Shown here one piece after another: positions 27,187-36,404 of a stretch of DNA of 64,000 bases. Positions within the stretch are counted from its first letter, which is position 1; every line of letters begins with the position of its first letter. Both the position numbers and the translations under genes were made by a program. The DNA lies in assembly GCF_007741535.1 (NCBI RefSeq), contig NZ_CP036525.1:3534001-3598000 (forward strand). Direction: 5' to 3'. Under the pieces are notes generated by a model, which ran no database searches, was not told where the DNA came from, and saw only the letters and a list, made by a program, of their open reading frames with translations. Source of the DNA: Rubripirellula lacrimiformis. GTDB lineage: Bacteria > Planctomycetota > Planctomycetia > Pirellulales > Pirellulaceae.

Positions 27187-30100
27187 GTGACCAACACTTC
27201 CGGTTCGTCCAATGACGGACTGCGAAGTGCGAGACGAAACAAGATCGAGACGACGTCCGCGATTGTTCCGGCACCTGCCCCTGTGGTCAACAATCCAATG
27301 CCCTCAAGTCTTTCGCCGCAACGGAAATCGACGTCGGATCTGCCGACCAGGCAAAGCCTGCGTGCGCTTGCCGTGCATTTGCGTCGTTGCTGGACACTCG
27401 GTTGTTTCGTGGTCGCCTGTTGGTTCGCATCGTCGCTTGGCAATCCGGCATCCGCCCAGATCTTTGATGGCTTGGATGCGTACCCGCCACGCTGGCATCT
27501 GGACAGTTCCGATTGCCAGGCGCGCGTGATCGACCAGGACCACATCGTCGATGGCGGAGTCGATGGCGGCACCTGCGAATCCATCACCTTTGTCGCGGCC
27601 AACGGTACCGAAGCATTGTTGGTCTATCCGATCCAACCGGTTCGCCCGTTGAACGACCTGCTTGCCAAAGTGTCGGTGATGAGTGCCAGGGCCGGAGCAA
27701 AGATTGGGTTCCGAATTCGCTACCCCTACCTGCGTAACCCGGAAACTGGTCGGCCCGAATCGGTCACCGTTTACGGCGCCGAATACACGACGCCGGGCGA
27801 GTTTGCGACGATCGGAATCGGGATGATCGAGCGAGCATTGAAGTTGAAACACATGGCGATGCGTGGCGAGTATGGCAGCCAAGCCGATTTGTCAGACGCC
27901 TTCGTCGACGGTATCGTGATCAACGCCTACGCCGGGCCGGGGAAGACGGCGCTTCGGATGGACGAACTAAGTGTCGATGGGCTGGTCGACATCTCGGCTG
28001 GGATTGTCACCGGCAATGCCCGAAGTCGTGACGACTTGGACGGAGACGCTCTAGCGGGCGGGCTCCGCACTGGATTGGGCAGCGACCAACAGATGGCTGG
28101 CCGGGTTGACCAGGACGGACGAACTTCGCCCCTATCGCTGATCCAAAAACGTGCTTTCCCGGTCGGACGCATCACGCGAATTTTGCAGCACAACGGCGAA
28201 CCGTTGGCTTGGGTACGATCGCTTGGTTTTGATGCCGTGCTGCTTTCATCGCCACCCAATGCGGCGATCTTGGCCGAAGCCAATCAAGCGCGGATGGCGA
28301 TCTATGCCCCGCCACCGACTTCGCCCGATCCATCGATCGAAGCACTGTTGGAACCCGTTGCCGCATGGTACGTCGGGATTGGCGAAGCACTTGATAGTCG
28401 CCAAGTCAATTCCACGGCGATGACATCGGCAACTTTGCGGCGCTGGCCCACGCGTTGGCAGCGTCCATTGGTGGCCGCGCCGTCGGAAACTTGGCGCAGC
28501 TACGCGCCTTTGTTGGATGCGATCATCGACGATCTGCCGCCTCGAGTCCGTGGCGTGCGCGGCGGCGAAGAAGTCGCTCAGATGGTTGCAACGCGTCGAC
28601 AGGTGGGGGATCGAGTCGAATCAGGCGTCGGGATCGACAGCATGCCGCCCGAGTCGATGCTTCGCCAAACCGAAGCGATTGCCCAAGCGATCGGAGCGCC
28701 CGCGCCCGATGGATTCCGGTGGCATTCCATGTGGCTGCAAACCATGCGGTCGCTGGAATCGACTCCTGCGGCGATCCTGTTTCGTTCCACTCGGCCGTTG
28801 TCGTCCGGGTCGATGTTCGATCACAGCCGCGCCATGTCGCTTAGCTACGTCAATCGGATGGTGGCCATGATTGCACCCTGGGTGGTTTCTGCGACACCGT
28901 CGCCGCCACCGCCGATGGTTGGCGCCCCCTATCGATGCACACGGCTGACTACCGAGGGCACCGACCTGTTGATCGCAACGTCCACGGCAACTCGCGGCAG
29001 CGAAGTGTTGGCGGGAGACGGCGAGACACTCGAAATTTTGTTGCCGCCCGACGATGCGGCCAAGACCGCTTGGCGACTGACCCACTTTTCGGCCGAACGG
29101 TTGACGCCGGAAGCCACCACGACCGGTGCCCGACTGCAAATCGTTTCGCCAGACGCGGCCGAATTGATCGTGCTGAGTTCCGATCCATCGGTCGGCGCGT
29201 CGCTGGCCCAATCGGCGTCGCGTTTCGTTCGCCAGGCCGGGTTGGACCGGTGGCAGTTGGCGATGGAATCAGTGCGGCGGACACGCGAAAGTTGGAACCG
29301 TGCGACTGCGGCGCGAGCATCCGACCGCCGGGCGCCAACGAACTTGGTCGCTGTGGCCGAACAGACGCTGCGTCAAGCCGAACCGCTGTACCGGGCAGGT
29401 GACACCGACCAGACTTTGCGGATGGCACGTCGGGCTGACGCTTGGGCGCTGCGAAGTGATTGGCAACTTGCCGAATCTTTGATGCCCGATTGGCCCAAAC
29501 CGACCAGCAGCCCGCCGATGGATTTTGGCGCTGCGGAAATTCAAACCGTGTGGCGGCCGCTGATGGACGATGCCGGCTGGGGTGACAATATTCTGACCAG
29601 CGGATCGTTGGACGATGCCAATCTGATGGGCCCGGGACGGTGGAGTTTCGGGCAGCGAATGGCTTCCCGTGCAACCAGCGAAGTGCAGCATGTGGTGCGT
29701 GGCACCTATCAAGGACCCGGCGCACTGACCGCTCGCGTGACTCCCATCGGGGACGACCCATTGCCGGGTGGTTACGAAGGCACCGTGATTCAAATCCGTA
29801 GCCCGTCGGTGCGAGTCGCGGCGGGAACTGCGATCCGGATCGATGCGGTGGTTCGCACGATCGGGTTCGGGGCGCCGCATCAAGGTGTGCTGGTCTACGA
29901 TTCGATTGGCGGACAGGAAATGGGCGTGCTGGTTCGTGGTCGATCGGATTGGACTCCGGTCCGTCTGTACCGACAGGCGATCGACGCCGGCGAAGTCAGT
30001 GTGATGTTCGAATTGATCGGTGCCGGCGAAACCACCATCGATGATGTCCGGCTAAGCGTTTGGGAACCCGAGTCCATCCTTCCCAAACCGGTCCCCTACC

Positions 30101-30261
30101 CCATCGCGACGGCGTCTAACGCAGCGGATCCCATCGCAAGCGATCCCGGCGTCAGCACAACGCAGCAGTCAAGCGACGCCCGGCGAGACGTCGGACTGGA
30201 CGACATGGACGCCACCCGGATCGGCCGCGATGCAGGCGACGACCAGCCGACGCCGCGGTAG
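27187..30261 (+). CDS. large secreted planctomycete protein of unknown function
   Basis: GTG 27187 starts a 1024-residue protein. After a long polar leader, a hydrophobic segment (LGCFVVACWFASSL, near 75-88) and NPASAQIF look like a signal peptide, so the mature protein begins near QIFDGLDAYPPRWH. Residues 95-260 read as a beta-rich jelly-roll-like domain (DGLDAYPPRWHLDSSDCQAR, then FRIRYPYLRNPETGRPESV). The middle contains a TIM-barrel-like region (RILQHNGEPLAWVRSLGFDAVLL, MAIYAPPPT). The C-terminal part repeats a carbohydrate-binding-like fold (PSVRVAAGTAIRIDAVVRTIGF, EVSVMFELIGAGETTIDDVRLSV). The layout suggests a secreted glycan-related protein, but no catalytic motif is certain. Confidence 0.78.
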   Translation: MTNTSGSSNDGLRSARRNKIETTSAIVPAPAPVVNNPMPSSLSPQRKSTSDLPTRQSLRALAVHLRRCWTLGCFVVACWFASSLGNPASAQIFDGLDAYPPRWHLDSSDCQARVIDQDHIVDGGVDGGTCESITFVAANGTEALLVYPIQPVRPLNDLLAKVSVMSARAGAKIGFRIRYPYLRNPETGRPESVTVYGAEYTTPGEFATIGIGMIERALKLKHMAMRGEYGSQADLSDAFVDGIVINAYAGPGKTALRMDELSVDGLVDISAGIVTGNARSRDDLDGDALAGGLRTGLGSDQQMAGRVDQDGRTSPLSLIQKRAFPVGRITRILQHNGEPLAWVRSLGFDAVLLSSPPNAAILAEANQARMAIYAPPPTSPDPSIEALLEPVAAWYVGIGEALDSRQVNSTAMTSATLRRWPTRWQRPLVAAPSETWRSYAPLLDAIIDDLPPRVRGVRGGEEVAQMVATRRQVGDRVESGVGIDSMPPESMLRQTEAIAQAIGAPAPDGFRWHSMWLQTMRSLESTPAAILFRSTRPLSSGSMFDHSRAMSLSYVNRMVAMIAPWVVSATPSPPPPMVGAPYRCTRLTTEGTDLLIATSTATRGSEVLAGDGETLEILLPPDDAAKTAWRLTHFSAERLTPEATTTGARLQIVSPDAAELIVLSSDPSVGASLAQSASRFVRQAGLDRWQLAMESVRRTRESWNRATAARASDRRAPTNLVAVAEQTLRQAEPLYRAGDTDQTLRMARRADAWALRSDWQLAESLMPDWPKPTSSPPMDFGAAEIQTVWRPLMDDAGWGDNILTSGSLDDANLMGPGRWSFGQRMASRATSEVQHVVRGTYQGPGALTARVTPIGDDPLPGGYEGTVIQIRSPSVRVAAGTAIRIDAVVRTIGFGAPHQGVLVYDSIGGQEMGVLVRGRSDWTPVRLYRQAIDAGEVSVMFELIGAGETTIDDVRLSVWEPESILPKPVPYPIATASNAADPIASDPGVSTTQQSSDARRDVGLDDMDATRIGRDAGDDQPTPR

Positions 30262-30525
30262 CGTCGCCTGGTAGGAAATGCCGCCGGGCCAGGGGGCATT
30301 CGGCATGGGCGATCGACCAGCGTGGTCGGGCCAGAGATATCGGGCCAGAAAAATCGGGAAAGGGGAATTGGGTAAGGAGAATCGGGGCCGCCGAACCGAT
30401 TTTTGCAGCGACGGTTTCTACCCAGACAGGACTCGCAGAGACGGGGCCTGTTACAATCGCGGTGGTAGATCGATCGCGTTTGTCCATCGATCGACCGTGG
30501 ACCACCATCCCCTAGAGAATCAGCC

Positions 30526-30741
30526 GTGCAGCAGATCAAGATCTTCAAAGGCGTCGATACAGAAATCACCGAGCTGGAGCGCCAGATCAATCGATGGATG
30601 CGAAAGAGCGGGGCTCGCGTGCTTTCGGTCACCGGGAATCTGTCACCGCAAAGTGGCGGTGGCGGCGGGCCATTGAATTCGTTCGCCGCTGGCGACGTGA
30701 TGGTGATCTTGCATTACGAAATTGATGCACCCACGGGCTAA
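30526..30741 (+). CDS. small hypothetical protein
   Basis: GTG 30526 begins a 71-residue protein (MQQIKIFKGVDTEITELER) that ends GDVMVILHYEIDAPTG. A helix (DTEITELERQINRWMRKSGAR) is followed by a beta-hairpin with a five-Gly run (SGGGGGPLNS). The size and sheet pattern resemble small DNA- or RNA-associated proteins of planctomycetes, but no family is recognised. It lies alone between the 1024-residue gene and the candidate RNA below. Confidence 0.65.
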   Translation: MQQIKIFKGVDTEITELERQINRWMRKSGARVLSVTGNLSPQSGGGGGPLNSFAAGDVMVILHYEIDAPTG

Positions 30742-30926
30742 TCCCTCCTCTCCTGCCCCCACTTTCGCTGGGGCAAGCTAAATCAGTTTGGGGGCTGCTG
30801 CTTAGGTTCCGCTGCTTAGATTCCGCTGCTCGGATTCGGGGAATTCGAGCGGCAGCGCGAACCAGCTCCCTGCCGGTCGCGTCCCTGGACTTCGTCTGCT
30901 GCAGTTGTCGCCCGGCGGTAATTTTC
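30742..30926. other. intergenic stretch
   Basis: A spacer with a threefold direct repeat of the form GCTGCTTAGRTTCC near 30797-30830. It ends in the promoter of the next feature. No gene is visible. Confidence 0.4.
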
Positions 30927-30955
30927 TTGACCGGGAATTGACATCGGGAGATAAT
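30927..30955 (+). promoter_or_regulatory. sigma-70-type promoter
   Basis: TTGACC at 30927-30932 and GATAAT at 30950-30955 are separated by exactly 17 bp. This is the best match to a vegetative promoter that I noticed in the window. Transcription would begin near 30962, ahead of the small ORF and terminator. Confidence 0.75.
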
Positions 30956-31074
30956 GAATGCAGTCGGATCGCGATGACGCGTCGCGACAGACCCTTTTCG
31001 AACGGCGAAGGGCCCCTTCTGGTTCGCACCTGGGCCCGGACCGTCAAACCGATGATTTGAAAGGAGGTGAGCAA

Positions 31075-31116
31075 GTGCAAGATTGCTGTATTAGCGAACG
31101 GGGTGATAACCGTTAG
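31075..31116 (+). CDS. 13-codon leader peptide ORF
   Basis: GTG 31075 is preceded by AAAGGAGGTGAG, an almost perfect anti-16S complement with the start 6 nt after it. The peptide is MQDCCISERGDNR, with adjacent Cys codons at positions 4 and 5, then TAG. The terminator follows 72 nt later. A short ORF with such a ribosome site and two Cys codons before a transcription terminator, upstream of a methionine-sulfoxide repair gene, resembles a cysteine-sensing leader peptide. That is inference. Confidence 0.55.
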   Translation: MQDCCISERGDNR

Positions 31117-31187
31117 CAGAGTCGGCGGACCGATGCTTCGGCATGGTCACCCCACCTCGTTCATCGGAAGATCGAACGAGCAATACC

Positions 31188-31232
31188 CCCGTTTGTCGAG
31201 ATGAACCTTGGTCTCGGCAAGCGGGTTTTTTT
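31188..31232 (+). terminator. intrinsic terminator
   Basis: A 14-bp stem CCCGTTTGTCGAGA/TCTCGGCAAGCGGG with two G-U pairs and a 10-nt loop is followed by seven T residues. It is a textbook rho-independent terminator for plus-strand transcription. Confidence 0.9.
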
Positions 31233-31415
31233 ATTGGGGATGGTCGACTGGTCAATGACGTACAATGATGGGTGATGTTCGGGTGTGGAATAGGGACCAC
31301 CCATCGTGGAATTCACGTCGAATTCGCTGCGGTGGAAGTGGATGCCGGGGATCTGCAGTCGGACCGACCGCCATTTTTACTGCCAAAGTGCTACCCACGG
31401 ACTGTGAGCGAACCG

Positions 31416-32147
31416 ATGCGTCATCTCCTTTGCCTCTCTGCCGCTGTTGTGCTGGCGCCCGTCATCTTCCTGTCGGCCGGTTGCCAAAACGCGACCACAG
31501 CAACCGCCGCCGTGGTGGACGATTCGGGTGCGGGAAGTGAAGGCGGTAGTGACACCAAAGCCGACTCGGCGGTCGGTGAATCGGACACAGTCGAAGCAAG
31601 CAAAAGCCGTTCATCTCGCCCTTACCTGCAGACAGACACAGGAAAGACCTTGGAAAAGCAATCGAAGCCCCCCATCATCATTGGCCCCTACAATCCGCTA
31701 AGCCAGGAAGAAGCCTACGTCATCCTGCAGAAGGGTACCGAACGGCCCGGCGATGGTGGCTACACGATGACCAAGGATCCGGGCATCTACCTGTGCCGCC
31801 AATGCAACGCACGGCTGTACAAGGCCGACCACAAGTTCGTTAGCCACTGCGGTTGGCCCAGCTTTGACGACGAAATCAAAGGTGCGGTCGCTCGTCACCC
31901 CGATGCCGATGGCCGGCGTGTCGAAATCGTGTGTGCCAACTGTGATGGTCACCTGGGGCACGTGTTCAGCGGCGAACGTTTGACCGAAAAGAACACTCGC
32001 CACTGCGTCAATTCGATCTCGATGCGTTTTTTTCCCGAGGGCAAAGAGTTGCCTCCGGTCATTCAGGCCGAAGTGAAGGCCAAGGGAACGAAAGAGCCCA
32101 AGCCGGCTGAAACCGAGCCGAATGCTGCGGACGCCCCCAAGTCCTAA
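31416..32147 (+). CDS. msrB: peptide-methionine (R)-S-oxide reductase, lipoprotein
   Basis: Start ATG 31416, giving a lipoprotein signal [23 protein letters not shown] (lipobox LSAGC, lipidated Cys23). In-frame sequence upstream to 31272 is not needed. After a polar linker the SelR/MsrB domain (about residues 95-205) has two zinc CxxC pairs (Cys127/130 and Cys173/176). It has SHCGWPSF with resolving Cys145, and RHCVNS with catalytic Cys197. The protein reduces methionine-R-sulfoxide in exported proteins. The C-terminal 30 residues are Lys/Glu/Pro-rich. The candidate leader RNA ends 184 bp upstream. Confidence 0.96.
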   Translation: MRHLLCLSAAVVLAPVIFLSAGCQNATTATAAVVDDSGAGSEGGSDTKADSAVGESDTVEASKSRSSRPYLQTDTGKTLEKQSKPPIIIGPYNPLSQEEAYVILQKGTERPGDGGYTMTKDPGIYLCRQCNARLYKADHKFVSHCGWPSFDDEIKGAVARHPDADGRRVEIVCANCDGHLGHVFSGERLTEKNTRHCVNSISMRFFPEGKELPPVIQAEVKAKGTKEPKPAETEPNAADAPKS

Positions 32148-32436
32148 TCCGACTTTCGGACATGGACTGCGCCCCATCGGCGGCGCCGCGATCCAGGTCA
32201 CCCGCACCGGGGGTGGCCAAAAAATCCGCTCTCCACCGGCTGCCGAGCGAAATCCGCCCGCTCGAAACTCCGCCACCGGGCCCTACCCACCTGCGTTTTC
32301 CGCACAAACGGAAACTTGCTTCGCTGCCAGGCGGCACAGGCGAGCGTTTTTTGCTGATTCGTCACGCTGGTACGATCACGAACTATCATGACGGCTTGTC
32401 CACCCGTGGGTGCCTTGCTGCTAGAAAGAATTCGTT
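32148..32436. other. intergenic stretch
   Basis: Sequence between msrB and the next plus-strand gene. No repeats or RNA elements seen; a frame on the minus strand here is not credible. Confidence 0.3.
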
Positions 32437-33021
32437 TTGACCCGTGTACTGATTACCGCCTTTGAGCCATACGATCGATGGCCCGAAAACAGTAGCTGGT
32501 CGGCGCTGGTCGATCTGACCAACTGGTATGACGGCGTTGCCGAGATCACCACGCGTCGCTACGCCGTCGATCTGACTCGAATGAGTCAGAATTTGCGGAA
32601 GGATCTGCAAGAGGATTACGACATCGCGATCCATCTGGGGCAATCGCCCGGGCACCCGCTGATCAAGCTGGAAGCGGTTGGTTTGAACGTTCGCAGCGAC
32701 GGTTCGCCGCTGGTGCCAGGGGCCCCCGAGGCGTATCGGTCCTCGCTTCCGCTGGGGCGGGCCTGCAAGAAACTGTTGGACGCTGGGATCCCAAGTGAAG
32801 TTTCGCACCACGCCGGAACGTACCTCTGCAATGCCGCACTGTTTCTGAGCCAGCATTATGCACAGTCGTTCGGCATGAAAACGCGTTCCGCCTTTGTCCA
32901 CATCCCGCTCGCACCCGCCCAGGCGGCTCAGAACCCCGACGCCCGACTGCCTAGCATGAGCACCCCGATGTCGAGTGCTGCGATCGCGATCATCGTGGAT
33001 CAATTCGCGATGGCCGGCTGA
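32437..33021 (+). CDS. pyroglutamyl-peptidase I-like (C15) peptidase
   Basis: TTG 32437 starts MTRVLITAFEPYDRWPENSSW, the N-terminal strand of the C15 family, which removes N-terminal pyroglutamate from peptides. The catalytic triad is present: Glu in LIKLEAVGLNV, Cys in GTYLCNAALF, His in FVHIPL. GQSPGHPLIKLE matches the oxyanion region. At 194 residues it is slightly shorter than the usual 200-215. No signal peptide, so cytoplasmic. The fold is clear; the exact substrate is less certain. Confidence 0.88.
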   Translation: MTRVLITAFEPYDRWPENSSWSALVDLTNWYDGVAEITTRRYAVDLTRMSQNLRKDLQEDYDIAIHLGQSPGHPLIKLEAVGLNVRSDGSPLVPGAPEAYRSSLPLGRACKKLLDAGIPSEVSHHAGTYLCNAALFLSQHYAQSFGMKTRSAFVHIPLAPAQAAQNPDARLPSMSTPMSSAAIAIIVDQFAMAG

Positions 33022-33156
33022 AGGCCACGAATTGCGAGTCACGCTAAATAGCGGATCTCGCTAGTCAACGAATCAAGCGGGCCAGCGAATCAGGCCGGCC
33101 AGCGAATTCGATCTGCCCGGCTTGCCGATGGTCGGTTCATGCGGTGAAGATTCCCG

Positions 33157-33388
33157 CCGGATCGCCGGATCGCCGGATCGCCGGATCGACGTGTTCGCCG
33201 GCCCGACGTGTTCGCCGGCCCGCCGTGTTCGCGTGGCCGCCTGACACAGCGAGGGGGGCAGGCTCCTTGGCTCAGGTTTCTTAGCCCAGGTTTCTTGGCT
33301 GAGGTTTCTTGGCTGAGGTTTCTTGGCTGAGGTTTCTTGGCTGAGGTTTCTTGGCTGAGGTTTCTTTGCCCAGGTTTCTTTGACTCGG
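33157..33388. repeat. short tandem repeats: 8-mer, 17-mer and 14-mer arrays
   Basis: CCGGATCG repeats four times (33157-33188). It is followed by about 2.6 copies of a 17-mer ACGTGTTCGCCGGCCCG (33189-33232). From 33274 to 33388 a 14-mer AGGTTTCTTGGCTG repeats eight times with end variants (TTAGCCC, TTTGCCC, TTTGACT). All lie in one 330-bp gap after the C15 gene and before the ketoacyl synthase stop. Confidence 0.92.
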
Positions 33389-33404
33389 CGGCTCGCCCGG
33401 CTCG

Positions 33405-34517
33405 TTAGGTTCCGGGTTTTGCGGCGGTGGTCAGGCCTAGTTCCGACGCCAGGTTCCCGCCGACGGGGGTGTTGCCCCAGGTCGACGCCAGCATGACGCT
33501 GTTGATCCCCGATCCGATACCTAGCATGGCGGCCCGGTTTCCCGGTTGCAGCTCACCTGCGACCGCTGCGGCGGCTAGCGTCAACGGCAAAGCGACCGAC
33601 CCGGTATTGCCCAGGCGTGGGAAGGTGATGCTGTCGCGTTCGATCGGCAACCCCATCGCTTCCAGCATCGCGGCGCGGTGGCGGGATCCCACTTGGTGGC
33701 ACACCGATCGGTCGATTTGATCGCGGTTCCAACCCGACTGGTCGATCAATTGTTCAAACGCAGCGGCGCCGGTCGCGATCCCTTCGGCCATCAGCCGTTC
33801 GGAATCGGTGTCCATCAACGGCGCCATCTCCGATCCGGCGGTGTCCTGGTTGCTGCGGCAAAGATCGTTGAACTGAGTCCGCGAATGGGCGATCGCAGCC
33901 TCGATCGACGTCCCGCCTTGGGACAGCCGGCGATGGCAAAGCAGCCAGGCGCAGCTGCCCGAACCGATCGTCAGGGATGCGAAGGCGGGCTTCACCGATT
34001 TGCGAGTGATCGATTCATCGGCGTTCAGCGTCGCGATCGTTTGTTCCAGCAGCGGGCGGCTGTTTTCGGTTCCCACCACGATCCCGGCTTCGATTGCCCC
34101 GGCTTCGATCATCAATGCGATCTGGACGGCCCCGTTGATCAGGCCCAGGCAGGCGTTGGAGACGTCATAGACCCAGCAGCGATCGTCCAGTCCGATCCCA
34201 TGGTGAACCCGCGACGCCGTGGCGGGCTCTAGAAAGTCACGGCAAACGCTGGCGTGAATCAGGCAGCCGATTTGGCTGCGGTCGATTCTGCAGTGGTCGA
34301 TCGCCTGGTTGGCACTGCGGATACTCGGTTCGCTGGGCATGGTCCCCGGTTGCCAAACCCGCCGCTCGGCGATCCCGCTCATCAGCTCCAGCCGACCTTC
34401 GGGCAACTTCAAACGCTGATACAGCGGCTGCAACCGATTCTCGATCGATTGGCTGGTCCAGGTTTCTTCAGGGATTTCCGCACCGATCGACTCGAGGCAG
34501 ACATTAGCAAATCGCAC
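33405..34517 (-). CDS. 3-oxoacyl-ACP synthase III / OleA-like ketoacyl synthase
   Basis: A thiolase-fold KAS III homologue of 370 residues. The catalytic triad is visible: Cys in VSNACLGLING, His in VCHQVGS and Asn in RLGNTGSVALP. Its long N-terminal helix (LYQRLKLPEGRLELMSGI) and the GIGSGINSVML end favour the OleA/PqsD-like or HMG-CoA-synthase-like branch over housekeeping FabH. The first strand begins MRFANVCLESIG. It condenses acyl groups by Claisen chemistry; whether it makes hydrocarbons or primes fatty acids cannot be told. No OleBCD genes adjoin. Confidence 0.92.
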   Translation of the reverse strand: MRFANVCLESIGAEIPEETWTSQSIENRLQPLYQRLKLPEGRLELMSGIAERRVWQPGTMPSEPSIRSANQAIDHCRIDRSQIGCLIHASVCRDFLEPATASRVHHGIGLDDRCWVYDVSNACLGLINGAVQIALMIEAGAIEAGIVVGTENSRPLLEQTIATLNADESITRKSVKPAFASLTIGSGSCAWLLCHRRLSQGGTSIEAAIAHSRTQFNDLCRSNQDTAGSEMAPLMDTDSERLMAEGIATGAAAFEQLIDQSGWNRDQIDRSVCHQVGSRHRAAMLEAMGLPIERDSITFPRLGNTGSVALPLTLAAAAVAGELQPGNRAAMLGIGSGINSVMLASTWGNTPVGGNLASELGLTTAAKPGT

Positions 34518-35025
34518 GCTTTAGCCTAAGTATTGGAAAACACGGATGTTTCGTGGATTGTACCGGACCAACACCTGCACAAAAAGGATCCCGCACCGAT
34601 CACTTGCTAGCATTGTTTTGCAATGCTAGCACGACGGGTAGTGCTAGCGTTCGTGGTGGTGGGGAATATGTAGATAAGGTTTGGTTGGTTTGAAATCGCT
34701 TTGTACGCTCACGCACCAACAAGGACGAGGCCATGTCACCTCGCCCAACCAGCCCAAGGAATAAGGTTTAACAACGACGAGTAAGCTCTCAAAGACATCT
34801 TTTCTTTCACGTTTGAAATCCTGGGCGGGCACCAAAATCGGAGTCCAGGCAACGTATCGAGAAAGCGTCTTTGAATTGCCCGTCGATTCGGAATGAATCC
34901 GACTGCTGCCGTTTGACTGGCAGGCGTTGGAACAGACTGAGTTGAATCTTGTTCTCCTCGAGTTGGTCGATGCAAGACGATTTTGCATCTCCATATCGTT
35001 CGCGAATTCGAAGAGGACCTTCCGG
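34518..35025. other. intergenic stretch with an 11-bp inverted repeat
   Basis: TGCTAGCATTG (34605-34615) and CAATGCTAGCA (34621-34631) form a hairpin or operator with a 5-nt loop. A partial GTGCTAGCG copy lies near 34641. It sits upstream of the synthase gene, so it may be a regulator site. The remaining 390 bp hold nothing I can support; a minus-strand frame at 34644-34994 looks non-coding. Confidence 0.55.
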
Positions 35026-35775
35026 ATGTCGAATAAACCACTTATCGGAATGAACGCCGATTACCGCGCTGCCGCCCGCAATATGCCGGCCTACAGTTAC
35101 ATCGCGGCCGGCTACTTTCAGTCCATCATTGCAGCCGATGGCATTCCTGTGGTGATTCCACCCATGGACGATCCCGTCTCGATCAGTCGAGTTCTGGATT
35201 CACTTGATGGGTTCGTGATGATTGGCGGTGCCGATTTGGACCCGCGAAACGACGGCTTCATGCTGCATCCTAGCGTCCGGCCACTCGATCCGGTCCGCGA
35301 AACAAGCGATCGACTGCTGATGGCAGACATCGCCGAACGCCGTATGCCGGTCATGGGAATCGGTACCGGGATGCAATTGCTGAACGTACAACAGGGCGGA
35401 AACCTATTCCTGCACCTGAAAGAGGACTTGCCATCGGCAGTGCCTCACCATGATCCTCAAGACGCCAATCACCGTCACACGTTGGATGTGGTAAGCGATT
35501 CATTGATCGGTCGTGTTTACGGCGACGGCGAAATCCGCGTCAGCAGCCGGCACCATATGGCGATTGACGAAGTGGCACCGGGTTTCCGAGTGACCGCACG
35601 ATGCCCCGATGGCGTGATCGAAGCGATCGAAAGCGAAATGATGGACTGGTTTGCTCTGGGCACCCAGTTCCACCCCGAATGTGGTGCAGCATCCGCCTTG
35701 GATATCCGCATCTTCGAAGAATTCGTTGCCGGCGTCCTAGAACGATCCGAACAAGATCTGCGATTGGTTGCTTAG
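35026..35775 (+). CDS. class-I amidotransferase (peptidase C26/PuuD-like) lacking its Cys
   Basis: ATG 35026 starts MSNKPLIGMNADYR, as in gamma-glutamyl-GABA hydrolases of the PuuD type; frame sequence upstream is an artefact. The fold shows GFVMIGGADLDPRNDG and then VMGIGTGMQLLNVQQGG. The family consensus is GICRGMQ; here Gly113 replaces the nucleophilic Cys and Thr114 the Arg. The His/Glu pair is intact in GTQFHPECG. So the protein probably lacks hydrolase activity or uses other chemistry. It may be a binding or regulatory relative. A sequencing error cannot be excluded but would need two changed bases. Confidence 0.85.
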   Translation: MSNKPLIGMNADYRAAARNMPAYSYIAAGYFQSIIAADGIPVVIPPMDDPVSISRVLDSLDGFVMIGGADLDPRNDGFMLHPSVRPLDPVRETSDRLLMADIAERRMPVMGIGTGMQLLNVQQGGNLFLHLKEDLPSAVPHHDPQDANHRHTLDVVSDSLIGRVYGDGEIRVSSRHHMAIDEVAPGFRVTARCPDGVIEAIESEMMDWFALGTQFHPECGAASALDIRIFEEFVAGVLERSEQDLRLVA

Positions 35776-36214
35776 AAACAGATTGCTTCGCAAATTAGGA
35801 CACCACCCCCCATGCGGTGTTCCCTTGTCCAAAGTCAGTTTTGATCGAAACGGGCTCTGCCCATCGGTCCAGTAAAAGGTCAGTGTCGTTGTCCCCCGCA
35901 AATGAGATTGCCCGCAATGAAGCGGGGCTGCTGGGGATCCAGATAGAAAAGTATAGGAGAAGATTCTTCCGCTGAGGAAGTGACGGGTCGCACGGATGTG
36001 ACCTTTTGCCAAGTCGACAGTTGTGACTCGGGTTGATTCGTTTTGTTCTAGCGCACGGACTCGCGCATCCATCGCTCAGCGATGGTTTAGCCATGCAAGA
36101 TGCAACGGCAGGATGACACGAATAGACGACCTTAGTTCGATCACGGACGATCAAGATTCACCGCAGGATGCACTGAATCACACATGTCGAATTGGCGTTA
36201 GCCAGGATGGCTCT
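35776..36214. other. intergenic stretch
   Basis: A 440-bp gap after the amidotransferase. Weak minus-strand frames here resemble coding sequence only faintly, and I support no gene. It ends in a terminator-like hairpin. Confidence 0.3.
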
Positions 36215-36258
36215 GAGGCCGGACGCGCAGCGAGTCGAAGCGCGTCCGGCCTCTTTTT
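36215..36258 (+). terminator. strong hairpin with T-run
   Basis: GAGGCCGGACGCG (36215-36227) pairs perfectly with CGCGTCCGGCCTC (36241-36253) and is followed by TTTTTAT. It is an intrinsic terminator in the plus direction, though no plus-strand gene ends nearby. Confidence 0.75.
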
Positions 36259-36404
36259 ATGCGCCAACATCAACCGCAAGCACCAGCGGGAGAGAAACCG
36301 CTGAGTCAGCAGGCGGTGGTGATCGGGGGCTGGGTGCTGGAGCGTTGAAGGTGGTGGAGCGTTGAAGGTGGTCCGCTGTGCTGTCTTCGGTAGAGCGAAA
36401 AGAG

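Larger units (their letters stand above)
30962..31232 (+). ncRNA. candidate structured leader or small RNA upstream of msrB
   Basis: A transcript from the promoter at 30927 would reach the terminator at 31188-31232, about 270 nt. Within it lie a perfect ribosome site and 13-codon ORF (31075-31116). There is also a hairpin with a TTCG loop (GACCGATGC-TTCG-GCATGGTC, about 31120-31145). A CTCGTTC/GAACGAG hairpin lies at about 31156-31180. The element sits about 180 bp upstream of msrB in the same orientation. It could be an independent small RNA or an attenuator of msrB. Confidence 0.55.

Noticed and set aside
27304-29883. Several long minus-strand frames inside the 1024-residue gene
   Set aside because: GC-rich codon bias leaves antisense frames open; the plus-strand frame has the signal peptide and uniform composition.
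34644-34994. 116-residue minus-strand frame before the amidotransferase gene
   Set aside because: Composition and motifs are unconvincing, and it overlaps the neighbouring upstream region; treated as intergenic.
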